A stretch of DNA of 64,000 nucleotides, taken from contig SVST01000005.1 of the NCBI GenBank assembly GCA_015064155.1, positions 62,001 to 126,000 of the forward strand, given 5' to 3'. The position numbers were made by a program, and so were the translations under genes. The notes below the pieces were generated by a model. It was not told where the DNA came from, made no database searches, and was given only the letters and a program-made list of their open reading frames with translations. Each line of letters opens with the position of its first letter. The stretch's first letter is position 1. Positions 1 through 8,840 of the stretch are shown in pieces. The DNA is from Oscillospiraceae bacterium (lineage in GTDB: Bacteria; Bacillota; Clostridia; Oscillospirales; CAG-272).

Positions 1-23
1 CCTCTCGGCGTGATTAAGAGAAC

Positions 24-51
24 GCTCAAATCGCTTGGTTTGGGCTTTTTT
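24..51 (+). terminator. Possible intrinsic terminator of a gene left of the window
   Basis: GCTCAAA pairs with TTTGGGC (one G-U pair) across an 8-nt loop and is followed directly by six T. It would end transcription arriving on the plus strand from outside the window. The stem is short, so the call is tentative. Confidence 0.4.
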
Positions 52-71
52 CGTGTTGATAACGACCGACG

Positions 72-863
72 TTATTCCCCTTTTTTTCGTTCCTCGGACG
101 GTGCAATCCCGTACACTCTTCTATACATGCGGCAAAAGTAGCCAACGTCGTCAAATCCACATTTTTCGGCAATGCTGTAGAGCTTTTCCTGCGGATTCAT
201 CAACAGCATCATCCGTGCGTTATGCAAGCGGATCTCATTCAGCTTTTGAATCGCGGTACAGCCGTAATGCTCCTTGAACCTTTTGCTGAACGTGGAGCGC
301 GAGGAACAGCTGACACGCAAAAGCTGTGCCAGCGTGATCGGTTCGCGAAAATGCTCCTCCATATAGTGCAACGCCAATTCAACCGGCAAGGGATCCCCCG
401 ACAGCTGTTCATCAAAAAAGGAAAGCCAGATCGAATATGCCATTGCCGAGAGAATCCCCTGACGACGCTTCCCAAAATATTCGCGCTCGATCTCCTCGAT
501 CTGCGCGGCATACCGTGCGACGTTGCTCTGCTTGCAAAACAAGAACCTCTGATTTTCGATATAACGGGAAATATCCGCCATTCCGCTTCCCTGACAGGTC
601 ATCCAAGACGTGGTCAGATTTTCCAAATTGATATACCGATGCGGCAGCTCCGGTGCCAGATAAAATGCCACTCCCTTTTGAAGACGGTACTGCTTCCCGT
701 CCACGTAAAGCATCCCCTTTCCGTCCAGCACAAACAAGAGCTGATGTCCGTAAACCAAGCCGCGAGGACGGCTGACGTCCTCCTGCTCGTGGCGCGAGCT
801 GCAGGTACAGAAATAGATGGGAAGCGGAAAAAACTCCGCATCAAACACGTGATTGACGTACAT
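72..863 (-). CDS. AraC-family transcriptional regulator with N-terminal cupin
   Basis: A 263-residue transcription factor. The N-terminal ~110 residues look like an AraC-type cupin sensor (GHQLLFVLDGKGMLYVDG, then LAPELPHRY). The C-terminal ~100 residues carry the double helix-turn-helix, ending in the usual second-HTH pattern (SIAEKCGFDDVGYFCRMYRR). The ATG has AAGGAGA upstream at proper spacing. It faces the GH2 glycosidase gene across 115 bp that hold a promoter and a perfect palindrome, so it most likely senses the sugar released by that enzyme and controls both genes. This arrangement is typical of Clostridia glycan loci. The inducer cannot be told from sequence. Confidence 0.9.
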   Translation of the reverse strand: MYVNHVFDAEFFPLPIYFCTCSSRHEQEDVSRPRGLVYGHQLLFVLDGKGMLYVDGKQYRLQKGVAFYLAPELPHRYINLENLTTSWMTCQGSGMADISRYIENQRFLFCKQSNVARYAAQIEEIEREYFGKRRQGILSAMAYSIWLSFFDEQLSGDPLPVELALHYMEEHFREPITLAQLLRVSCSSRSTFSKRFKEHYGCTAIQKLNEIRLHNARMMLLMNPQEKLYSIAEKCGFDDVGYFCRMYRRVYGIAPSEERKKGE

Positions 864-912
864 TTATTCGTTCTCCTTGGAAAATCGTACAATTTTTTGG
901 GAAAATCATCTC

Positions 913-950
913 TTGCAATCGATCTTCTCCATGCTATAATAATTATAGCA
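913..950 (+). promoter_or_regulatory. Promoter of the GH2 gene with a palindromic operator over its -10
   Basis: The -35 TTGCAA (913-918) and -10 TATAAT (935-940) are 16 bp apart. The -10 lies inside the perfect inverted repeat TGCTATAAT-A-ATTATAGCA (932-950). A protein bound there would block RNA polymerase. The divergent AraC regulator or another repressor is a candidate; which one binds is inference. Confidence 0.7.
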
Positions 951-978
951 CACTTTTATCGAAATAGGGGGAAGTTTT

Positions 979-3741
979 ATGAAAAAAATATGCTTTAACA
1001 AGGATTGGGACTTCACGTATGAAGCCGACCTCGATGCCCACAATACCTTTGGGCTGTTGAAATATGCAGATGCGGCAAATGCCGCCGCAAGATTTTACGA
1101 TCACAGCAACTGGACACACGTCGATCTGCCGCACGATTGGGCGGTGTCCCTGCCAAGAAGCATCTGGGGGGACATGACGCACGGGGCTTACCCCATCTCC
1201 CACTGGCACCACAAGCGCACCGAGGGGCACGTTGACGGTGAGGATGTCCGAGAGGTCGGCTGGTACAGAAAGCAGTTTTTCTTGGACGAAAGCTATGCAA
1301 ACAAGCGTATTTTTATCGATTTCGAGGGAGTGTTCCGTGATTCGATCGTGTGGGTAAACGGCGTCTATATCGACCGCCACGCGTCCGGCTACACGGGCTT
1401 CACCTACGAAATTACCGATCATCTCCTCGTCGGCGAGGAAAATTCGATCGCAGTCCGTGTCGATACCGAGCAGCACGAGGGCTGGTGGTACGAGGGTGCG
1501 GGAATTTACCGCAACGTGTGGCTGTGCGTGGCTGAGCCGGTCTATTTCCCTCTCTATAAAACCGTTGTCAAGGCACAACTCGACGGCAGCGTGTCCGCTT
1601 CCACGGTCATCGTCAACGATACCGAGCAACCCGTTTCCGATACGGCGTACTGGTCGGTGGTCGATCCAAACGGTGAAACGGTAGCAACCGCCGAAACGAA
1701 ATTCTCGGTCGAGCCTTTTTCCGAAACTGAGGTAAAGGTTGATCTAAGAGTGGATGCTCCCAAGCTTTGGCACGTAGATACCCCCTATCTTTACAAGCTT
1801 TGCCTCCGTGCGGATGACGAAACCGAGGAGGTCTTCGGATTCCGATCCTTTGAATTTGATGCCGACCGGGGATTTTTCCTCAACGGCAAGCCACTCAAAC
1901 TCTACGGTGCCTGCAACCACCACGATTTCGGCGGTGTCGGAACGGCACTGACCGACAATTTGAATTTCTACAAGGTATCCCTGCTCAAAAAAATGGGAAT
2001 CAACGCAGTACGCTCCTCCCACAATCCGCAATCTCCCGCTTTTTTGCGTGCGTGCGATGAGCTTGGAATGCTGGTCATGGAGGAAACCCGCGCGTTTGGA
2101 ACCTCGCCCGAGGCATTGCGCCAGATGCGGGCAATGGTGGAACGCTCCCGCAATCATGCGTCAATCTTTCTGTGGAGCATCGGAAACGAGGAGTTTTCGG
2201 TGCAAAGCCTTGAGTGGAGTCACCGCCTTGGCAAAAAGATGATGCGCTATATCCGCACGCTGGACGATACCCGTCTGTTTACCTACGGCGGCAGCAACGG
2301 CAGTGACTACACGGGGGTCAACTCGGCGGTGGACGTACGCGGCATCAACTACATCCAAAACGGTGTGCGAAAAACCGACCCCGACGGCTATTGGGTCGAG
2401 AACTACCACAAAAATCATCCGCATCAGCCCATTCTCGGATCGGAGGAAAGCAGCTACGTGCTGGGACGCGGTGAATTGCGCGACGACGTGGGAAGCGGCA
2501 TTTTGGACTGCGCGGGAGATATGACGATGCATTGGGGCTCCACTCCGCGCGGATGGGTCAAATATTACGACCGCTATCCGTTCCTCGCGGGCGGCTTTAT
2601 CTGGACCGGATTTGACTACCGAGGCGAGCCAAACCCCTACACGCACGCAAATCACACCTCCTCGTTTGGAACCATCGATCTGTGCGGCATTCCAAAGCCT
2701 CCGTTTTATTACTATCGCGCATGGTTCACCGACGAGCCGGTGCTGAAATTGACTCCGCACTGGAACTATACCGAGGGAGAAACCGCCAAAATCATCCTCT
2801 ATACCAACTGCGAAAAAGTGAGAGTCACGCTCAACGGAAAAGAGATCGGCTGCTACCGTCCCGAAAAATTTGACGATATCCGCATGGAAATCCCCTTTGA
2901 AGCAGGTGTGTTGCGCGCAGAGGGAATCAAAAACGGAGCTTGCTGCACCGACGAGCTGCGAACCGCGGGGCAAGCCGTTGACGTCCGCTGTGAAACGGTC
3001 TTGTGCGCGCTCGGGGACGGGGACGTTTCGATCGTCGAGCTGCAAGCCATTGATAAAAACGGCAACCTCTGCCCCTTGGCAGACGACACGGTTTTCCTGA
3101 CGCTTCCGGCAGATTGCGGAACTATCGTGGGTGTTGGCAACGGCGACCCGACCGACTTCGGGTACGAGCAACAGCCCCCCGAGGAGGAGCTTCGCTACGT
3201 CAGAATCTTCTCCGACGAAACGGGAGCCTTCTACGAGGTCCCGCCCAAGCTCCCAAATCAGCTCTCCCGTACGCATTTCCACCATATCGAGCGTCAGAAC
3301 GGTCAAGTGGGCTTTGAAGAGGACTATCGACTGGTGGTTCGTACTGACGAAGACACCGATCTTCCAATCGAAAGGGTCTATACCACCAAGCTCCGCGGAA
3401 TCCAAGGCTACGAGTACTTGGAGTTTGAGCGTTTCGGTGCCAACGTAACCGTCTTTGTCAACGGGCGCGAGGTTGGAAACAATCTCCGCAGTGCGCGCGA
3501 CTCCTCGGTACGCTATACCCGTCCCTACCGCTTCTATTGCGACTTTTGCGACGGAGTCAACGAGATCTCTGTAAAGGCTACGCTTGCAAACGACAAAGCA
3601 ATTCCCTTTTCGGGATACGTTAAAATCGGCAAAATCAAAAGGACGCCATGGCAGGTGCGTCTACACTACGGGCTGGCACGGGTATTCCTCAAATCCGCAC
3701 AGCCGCAAAAGCTGACCGCTACGCTGAGCGAGGACAACTGA
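979..3741 (+). CDS. Glycoside hydrolase family 2 (beta-galactosidase-like)
   Basis: A 920-residue GH2 enzyme that hydrolyses a terminal beta-linked sugar. Order: N-terminal sugar-binding jelly roll (about 1-180, with DLPHDWAV and GWYRKQF), immunoglobulin-like domain (about 190-290), TIM barrel (about 295-590), then extra C-terminal beta domains with a second sugar-binding-like part near 780-860. The acid/base Glu is seen in WSIGNEE (about E404) and the nucleophile in ILGSEE (about E489). There is no signal peptide, so it acts in the cytoplasm on imported oligosaccharide. GGGGGAAG precedes the ATG. GH2 covers beta-galactosidase, beta-glucuronidase, beta-mannosidase and others; exact substrate unknown. 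Confidence 0.93.
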   Translation: MKKICFNKDWDFTYEADLDAHNTFGLLKYADAANAAARFYDHSNWTHVDLPHDWAVSLPRSIWGDMTHGAYPISHWHHKRTEGHVDGEDVREVGWYRKQFFLDESYANKRIFIDFEGVFRDSIVWVNGVYIDRHASGYTGFTYEITDHLLVGEENSIAVRVDTEQHEGWWYEGAGIYRNVWLCVAEPVYFPLYKTVVKAQLDGSVSASTVIVNDTEQPVSDTAYWSVVDPNGETVATAETKFSVEPFSETEVKVDLRVDAPKLWHVDTPYLYKLCLRADDETEEVFGFRSFEFDADRGFFLNGKPLKLYGACNHHDFGGVGTALTDNLNFYKVSLLKKMGINAVRSSHNPQSPAFLRACDELGMLVMEETRAFGTSPEALRQMRAMVERSRNHASIFLWSIGNEEFSVQSLEWSHRLGKKMMRYIRTLDDTRLFTYGGSNGSDYTGVNSAVDVRGINYIQNGVRKTDPDGYWVENYHKNHPHQPILGSEESSYVLGRGELRDDVGSGILDCAGDMTMHWGSTPRGWVKYYDRYPFLAGGFIWTGFDYRGEPNPYTHANHTSSFGTIDLCGIPKPPFYYYRAWFTDEPVLKLTPHWNYTEGETAKIILYTNCEKVRVTLNGKEIGCYRPEKFDDIRMEIPFEAGVLRAEGIKNGACCTDELRTAGQAVDVRCETVLCALGDGDVSIVELQAIDKNGNLCPLADDTVFLTLPADCGTIVGVGNGDPTDFGYEQQPPEEELRYVRIFSDETGAFYEVPPKLPNQLSRTHFHHIERQNGQVGFEEDYRLVVRTDEDTDLPIERVYTTKLRGIQGYEYLEFERFGANVTVFVNGREVGNNLRSARDSSVRYTRPYRFYCDFCDGVNEISVKATLANDKAIPFSGYVKIGKIKRTPWQVRLHYGLARVFLKSAQPQKLTATLSEDN

Positions 3742-3836
3742 CAAATTTTTTCGAAACATGCAAAAAGCCTCCAATCCTTCACATCGGGTTCAAAATTATG
3801 CTGTATAATCATGGACGATAAGTGAGGTGTATACGG

Positions 3837-4268
3837 ATGAAAAGAAGACCCTACCGACCGAAACGAAGCTTTCGGGAACGTTTTTTTGCATTTTGGATGG
3901 GACGAAACGGAAACGATGCGCTTGGAATCACCGTCTTCTGGGTGGCTGTCGTCATCAACATCGTCAATTTATTTCTCGGTCTTGCTTGGTTGGCATGCCT
4001 CTCCGTGTTGCTTTCGGTTTACTATCTCTTCCGTATATTTTCACGAAACGTCATCAAACGAAGACGGGAAAACCAAGCCTTTTGCGCCTTTTGGAAACGC
4101 ATCAAAAATTTCTTCGTGCTGCAAAAGAATCAGCGAAAGGATCGAAAAACGCACGTTTATAAAAAATGCGTCTTTTGCAAAAAGGTCTTGCGGCTGCCCC
4201 GTATCAAGGGCTCGCATACCGTTCGCTGCCCCTGCTGCGATCGGCGGTTTGACATGACAATCAAATAA
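3837..4268 (+). CDS. Small membrane protein with C-terminal zinc ribbon
   Basis: A 143-residue protein not assigned to a named family. It has a very basic N-terminus (MKRRPYRPKR), two adjacent hydrophobic segments (about residues 25-65), a basic linker, and a C-terminal zinc-ribbon pattern with two CxxC pairs (CVFC and CPCC). The ATG at 3837 is chosen because AGTGAGGTG lies at normal distance; a GTG at 3822 has none. A -10-like TATAAT (3804-3809) lies just upstream. Similar short TM plus zinc-ribbon proteins are common in Clostridia and uncharacterised. It probably sits in the membrane with the ribbon in the cytosol. Confidence 0.75.
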   Translation: MKRRPYRPKRSFRERFFAFWMGRNGNDALGITVFWVAVVINIVNLFLGLAWLACLSVLLSVYYLFRIFSRNVIKRRRENQAFCAFWKRIKNFFVLQKNQRKDRKTHVYKKCVFCKKVLRLPRIKGSHTVRCPCCDRRFDMTIK

Positions 4269-4308
4269 AAAATCGGCAGACTCACGGTTTTGTGGGTCTG
4301 CCGATTTT
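4269..4308. terminator. Bidirectional intrinsic terminator
   Basis: A near-perfect stem (AAAATCGGCAGAC with GTCTGCCGATTTT, extended inward by three more pairs) with A-run and T-run on its two sides. It separates the zinc-ribbon gene from the convergent aldo/keto reductase gene. Confidence 0.85.
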
Positions 4309-4315
4309 GTAAGTT

Positions 4316-5248
4316 TCAAACGCGGTTCATCATTTCCAGTTCTTCATCGCTCAAGGTCAGCTCCAAGCCGCGAAGATTTTCTTTCAGATGCTCGGTGGTT
4401 GCCGAGAACAAGGGAATCACCGTGGGATATCCCTCGCAGCGGTGGATATTACGCAACCATGCGATCACCAAAGCACTCGGGGTAACGCCCTTTTCCTTTG
4501 CCATGTCGCGCAGGAACGAAAGTCGTGCACCGCCCTCGTATTCAGCGGGCAAACGCTCGGGATTTTCATAAGCCCCCTTGCAAAGACACGAGTAGGAAAC
4601 CAGCGGCATATTCTTGTCCACCATAAAGCGAAGACGCTCGCGGTTTGCCACCTCGTTGAAAATATATTTCGGTGCTTCGCCGAACTTGGGATTGAGATAA
4701 CTCAACCGCTGCTGCATCACCGTATACGGTGTCATGCCCTTTAACGTGGCAAGCATATTCGCCTCTGCCAGCCGCCAAGTGTCGAAATTGCTGGAGCCGA
4801 GCGCACGTACCTTGCCCTTTTTCACCAAGCGGTCAAAGGCTTCCATCGTTTCCTCAATCGGTGTGTCAATATCATCGGTGTGGGCATAATAAAGATCCAC
4901 GTAATCGGTTCCAAGCTTCCGCAGGCTCTCGTCTATCCAATATTCGATTTGTTCTTTTTTCAAGCCCGCGCCCTTTCCGTGGCGGTCAAAGCCAACCTTG
5001 GTGGCAAGCACCACCCGATCACGGCAGCCTCTTTCGCGGAGCCATTCGCCAAGAAGCGTTTCGCTTTCGTCACCCGTCCCCGCCCAATGCGCGTAGTTGT
5101 TGGAGGTATCGATAAAGTTACCGCCCATCTCTACGTAAGCGTCCAGCGTGTCGTAAGCATCCTTTTTTGAGGTCGTCGTACCGAAATTCATGGCTCCCAG
5201 GGCAACCTCGGAAACCGCCAGGCCGTTTGGCAACAGTAGTTTTTTCAT
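4316..5248 (-). CDS. Aldo/keto reductase
   Basis: A 310-residue NAD(P)H-dependent oxidoreductase of the AKR superfamily, (beta/alpha)8 barrel. The catalytic tetrad is visible: Asp47 and Tyr52 in FIDTSNNYAHW, Lys in VLATKVG, and His in DLYYAHTDD. The C-terminal cofactor region contains VIPLFSATTEHL. It begins 21 bp after the glycyl radical enzyme gene with its own RBS (AAGGATC), so the two are probably co-transcribed. It could reduce an aldehyde made by that enzyme; this link is inference from gene order. Substrate unknown. Confidence 0.9.
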   Translation of the reverse strand: MKKLLLPNGLAVSEVALGAMNFGTTTSKKDAYDTLDAYVEMGGNFIDTSNNYAHWAGTGDESETLLGEWLRERGCRDRVVLATKVGFDRHGKGAGLKKEQIEYWIDESLRKLGTDYVDLYYAHTDDIDTPIEETMEAFDRLVKKGKVRALGSSNFDTWRLAEANMLATLKGMTPYTVMQQRLSYLNPKFGEAPKYIFNEVANRERLRFMVDKNMPLVSYSCLCKGAYENPERLPAEYEGGARLSFLRDMAKEKGVTPSALVIAWLRNIHRCEGYPTVIPLFSATTEHLKENLRGLELTLSDEELEMMNRV

Positions 5249-5269
5249 ATTGATCCTTCCCTTTCGTCT

Positions 5270-7498
5270 TTATTTCATCCGTTCGATAATATCGTTTTGC
5301 AAGCGTTCGCAGATGTCCACGAACACACCGCTGTAGCCCGTCACGCGGACGCGAAGATCGCGGTGACTGTGCGGATTTTTTTGCGCGTCCAAAAGCTTGC
5401 GAAGGTCGGCACAGGTCACCTGCGCATGCAAGCCGCCGGCGTTGAAGTATGCCGCCAGCATCTTTGAAAACAAAATTCCCCCCGCATCCCCCGCAAACTG
5501 CTTGGCATCCACGTCCAAATTGAGCGCACCCGACAAAAGTCCGTCTTGCGGCAGCTGCAGCATGGAATTGAACATGGCGGTCAGTCCGTTCACGCACGCA
5601 CCGTTGGAGGGACGTGTGTTTTGTGAAAATGGGGTGTGAGCAAGACGACCGTCCGGTGTTGCGCCGAAGTCCTCGCCCATCTTCAAATGCCACGTGTCGC
5701 TTTGCATACAAGGGGTCAAGAACAGCCGATCCTTTTCAAAATAGGGGCGGTTCTTTTCCATCACCATGTCGCAAAACGTATGCGAAAGGCGGTGGACGTG
5801 CGCATTGGATAGCGGCGTATCCATTCCGTATTTGTCAGCCTTACGGCAAAGAGCCAAAATCGACTCGTATCCCTCGAAATTGGCATCGACGGCGGCAAGC
5901 AGCTCCCGCAAGGTCACGCGCTTCTCTCGCATCACCAGCTGATCGACCGCAATAAAGCAATCGGCAACGGTGCCAAACATCTGAAACGACAGAAATGCGT
6001 AGTGATATTTCGCTCCCGCCGAAAAGCACTCGGCATTTTGGATCGAATCCCAAAGGAAGCAATCTCCAAAGGTCAAAATCGCAGCGGGTCTGCGCCGACG
6101 AACCGACAATTCGTGCGCGTGGTGGGAAAGCTTTCGATCCATAAAATCGGACATCCGCGCAAAAAACTGCTCGTAAAAATCCTCAATCGTGACCCCCTTT
6201 GGCTCTTTCTCCGCCAGTGCTCGCATAATTTCAAGAAAGTCCTCGGGCCACGAGTGCGGTGAATTGGAGCGCATAAACGGAATACAAAGCTCGCGTTTTT
6301 CCTCCTCCGATTGGTACACACCGTATCTCTCGGAGCGCGGTCCGATCTGCATCCAGTGTCCCTTATCACCGGGGCTTGGCCAGTTACAGCCGAAATGCGT
6401 GTAATCGGGAAGATCCTCGGCATCCAAGCCGATCCGCCGCCAGGCGGCAAGCATATTGTCGTCGTTGTAAAACATCATAGAAGCACTTGCCCGTGCCTTT
6501 TCGCAAAGGGTTTTCCACAAAGCGGGACATGCCTCGTCCATTCCCTTGACGTACCGCACTACGATCACGGGATTTTTGAAGCTCGGAACGATACACGAAG
6601 CAAACAGCTCGGTCAATTCGTTCACGGCAAGCTTCCCTTGCCTATCGGTTCCCGCCAGCATCAGATACTGCGGTGCATCAAAGCAATAGATGCGCTCGAA
6701 GGTGGTGCTGTTCTGCGCATCCCCTACCTGATGCTCGCCTCTTCCCATAATCAGATTGTGCTTGCAGTAGTAATCGGTAATATAGGCTGCCGCACCGTCG
6801 CGCGTCAGTCTGCCGCTTGCCAGATCGGCCGCGTACAAGGGATACAGCATCTGATCCAACCGTCCAACGGTCAGGGTCGGATTTCGGGTCACGTAGGAGC
6901 AGTTGAGCATGGCAACCGTCCAAAGCAACTGCAAGGCAACCGAAAAACGGTCGGGACGGGTGGTTGCCGCCAGGCGAAGATTTTCTGCCACGTCGCAAAG
7001 TCCAAAGGCTTCCGCCGCCTCGGCATAGCGCAAAAGATACGCAATAATTGCGTCGTACACCTCGATCATTGCGCTCAAAAAGATCTGTTTATCGGCATCC
7101 TCGGTCCCGGCGCGCGTTTGCTCGGCTTGCGCACGCAAGCCTACCAAGCCCTCGCTCACGAGAGCCTCCCAAGAAAAGGTACAGTGACCCGCAGCGAGCA
7201 CACAGCTTTTGGAAAGACGGTCGGGGTGCTTGAGGTAGGCTTGAAACGCCGCTTCCTCCCCGTCACTCAGCTCTCTGTCCACACAGCGTCCCGCAATCAG
7301 GTCGTGTGCTTCAAGCGGCACCGAAACGCGCGACAGCAGTATGGAAAAAATTTTCGAAAAGCGCAACGGCTGCGGAAGCTCTCGATAGGAGCTTTTCAGC
7401 TCGTCATAAATTTGAAACCGTTCAACGGAGGTGGCAAACATGGGCTTCTCGGTCAATGCCCACACCGCCTCCTCCAGGTTTGGCGTCATATCTCGCAC
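5270..7498 (-). CDS. Glycyl radical enzyme (pyruvate formate-lyase-like family)
   Basis: About 742 residues. The C-terminus has the glycyl radical loop RVRVTGYSGVFVD, with the radical Gly about 22 residues from the end, as in the PFL/dehydratase superfamily. The likely thiyl cysteine is in THFGCNWPSPG (about residue 370). Dehydratases of the family usually show GCxE here and PFL shows Cys-Cys, so this is neither and the reaction is unknown. A GTG start at 7498 is preferred: it lies 8 nt after GGAGG, while an upstream TTG is too close to it. Activity needs a radical-SAM activase, and none is encoded in this window. It is followed by an aldo/keto reductase in the same transcript. Confidence 0.82.
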   Translation of the reverse strand: MRDMTPNLEEAVWALTEKPMFATSVERFQIYDELKSSYRELPQPLRFSKIFSILLSRVSVPLEAHDLIAGRCVDRELSDGEEAAFQAYLKHPDRLSKSCVLAAGHCTFSWEALVSEGLVGLRAQAEQTRAGTEDADKQIFLSAMIEVYDAIIAYLLRYAEAAEAFGLCDVAENLRLAATTRPDRFSVALQLLWTVAMLNCSYVTRNPTLTVGRLDQMLYPLYAADLASGRLTRDGAAAYITDYYCKHNLIMGRGEHQVGDAQNSTTFERIYCFDAPQYLMLAGTDRQGKLAVNELTELFASCIVPSFKNPVIVVRYVKGMDEACPALWKTLCEKARASASMMFYNDDNMLAAWRRIGLDAEDLPDYTHFGCNWPSPGDKGHWMQIGPRSERYGVYQSEEEKRELCIPFMRSNSPHSWPEDFLEIMRALAEKEPKGVTIEDFYEQFFARMSDFMDRKLSHHAHELSVRRRRPAAILTFGDCFLWDSIQNAECFSAGAKYHYAFLSFQMFGTVADCFIAVDQLVMREKRVTLRELLAAVDANFEGYESILALCRKADKYGMDTPLSNAHVHRLSHTFCDMVMEKNRPYFEKDRLFLTPCMQSDTWHLKMGEDFGATPDGRLAHTPFSQNTRPSNGACVNGLTAMFNSMLQLPQDGLLSGALNLDVDAKQFAGDAGGILFSKMLAAYFNAGGLHAQVTCADLRKLLDAQKNPHSHRDLRVRVTGYSGVFVDICERLQNDIIERMK

Positions 7499-7574
7499 GT
7501 ACAAGTCCTCCCTCTCTCACCGATGTATTCCATAGAGTAATCCGGTTAACATATCTTGGTAGATCTTGTTGCCA

Positions 7575-7603
7575 TTATATCACAACCGAACGCGTTTTGC
7601 AAC
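7575..7603 (-). promoter_or_regulatory. Promoter of the glycyl radical enzyme operon
   Basis: Read on the minus strand, TTGCAA (7603-7598) and TATAAT (7580-7575) are separated by 17 bp, about 75 bp before the start codon. Confidence 0.75.
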
Positions 7604-7659
7604 AGAAACGCGCTAATTTTTCTTTTCCTTGCGCAGAAGACATCCCACGCACTGCACGC

Positions 7660-8742
7660 TCACCGTCCCTTTCGTTTCTGCCGTCTGACACGGTTTACGT
7701 GACGTTCAAAGTCTCCGCTGCGAAGCAGCTCGCACAGAAGATACTGCTCAAAGGTAGGTACCGTGCAGGAAAAGAACCCCACGCGCTCGCAAAAGCACGC
7801 CAAAAGCGCGGTCGGAAGAACCATATATCCAACGCGCAAGGCAGGTGAAACCGTTTGCGTAAAGGTATTGAGATAGATCACATTTCCTTGCTTGGAAAGC
7901 GAATAGAGGGTTTCCTCCGACTTTTTGGAAATCGAAAACTCCGATTCAAAATCATCCTCTACCAGATATCGGTTTTCGCGGTCTGCCCAGCGAATATACT
8001 CGTGCTTTTTGGAAGCCGATGCGGTAATTCCCGTGGGAAAGCTGCGATAGGGCGAGATGTGCAGAACGCTCGCACGGGTGTCCGCCAGCGCGGCACTGTC
8101 CACTCCATCCGCCGACAGCGGTAACAGCTCGCATCGCACCCCCGACGCCCGATACACCTGCTCGATTTTGGGATAAGACGGTGACTCCAACGCAAAAATC
8201 CGTTCCCTGCCGAGCAAGCCAACGATCAAGCTGTACAGATATTCCGCCCCCGAGCCGATCACGATCTGCTCGGGAGTTGCCTTGATTCCGCGATTGCGGA
8301 ACAAATATTCGGAAATTGCCATTCGAAGTGACAGACACCCCTGATTGGGGGATTTCTCCAACAGCTGCTCTGCACGGTCGGCAATGACCTTCCGCATGGC
8401 ACGCGCCATCACCGAAAACGGGAATCCATACTCGGCGGCAGGCGAGGGCTGCTCGATTTGAAAGTTGCCCAAGGGCTCTCGCGCCCCCTCAAAATAATCA
8501 TCGCCCCGAAACGTCACAAAATATCCGCTTCGCTCTCTCGGGTCAACGTATCCCTCGTCGGCAAGCAAGGCATAGGCATGCTCGACCGTGATGGTGCTGA
8601 TCTCCAGCTCCTCCGCCACAAGCCGCTTGGAGGGCAAACGGGTACCGTACGGATAGACCCCTCTCACAATATCCTCGCGTACCTCCTCATAAAGCTGCAG
8701 ATACGTCGGCTTTTTCATTTTTTTATCGATTGTGTATCTCAT
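7660..8742 (-). CDS. MocR-type regulator (GntR HTH + aminotransferase-like), C-terminally short and lacking the PLP lysine
   Basis: A 360-residue protein. Residues ~12-80 form a GntR winged helix (YLQLYEEVREDIVRG, TRLPSKR). The rest matches the fold-type-I aminotransferase part of MocR regulators: SPYRSFPTG, and VEDDFESEF in place of the usual EDDYDSEF. Two features are odd. Where family members have TFSKT with the PLP-binding lysine, this reads NTFTQT, with Gln at about 296. The reading frame also stops at RRQKRKGR, about 100 residues before the family's usual end, removing the small aminotransferase domain. It faces an ECF S component, as vitamin B6 regulators often do. It may be a derived sensor or a decaying gene. 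No clear RBS at the first ATG. Confidence 0.8.
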   Translation of the reverse strand: MRYTIDKKMKKPTYLQLYEEVREDIVRGVYPYGTRLPSKRLVAEELEISTITVEHAYALLADEGYVDPRERSGYFVTFRGDDYFEGAREPLGNFQIEQPSPAAEYGFPFSVMARAMRKVIADRAEQLLEKSPNQGCLSLRMAISEYLFRNRGIKATPEQIVIGSGAEYLYSLIVGLLGRERIFALESPSYPKIEQVYRASGVRCELLPLSADGVDSAALADTRASVLHISPYRSFPTGITASASKKHEYIRWADRENRYLVEDDFESEFSISKKSEETLYSLSKQGNVIYLNTFTQTVSPALRVGYMVLPTALLACFCERVGFFSCTVPTFEQYLLCELLRSGDFERHVNRVRRQKRKGR

Positions 8743-8765
8743 CTGGTTATATAAAAAACTCCCGT

Positions 8766-8804
8766 TCTGACTATTTTTATATGGTCAGATATAGTATATA
8801 CTAT
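8766..8804. promoter_or_regulatory. Operator/promoter region between the MocR-like gene and the ECF S component
   Basis: Two inverted repeats lie side by side: TCTGAC (8766-8771) with GTCAGA (8784-8789), and the perfect 14-bp palindrome ATAGTATATACTAT (8791-8804). ACTATTTT also occurs twice (8770 and 8800). TATACT (8797-8802) is a reasonable -10 for the ECF gene. Binding by the divergent regulator is inferred from position. Confidence 0.55.
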
Positions 8805-8840
8805 TTTCAGAGAAATTTCAATGGGAAAAGGAGATTTTCC

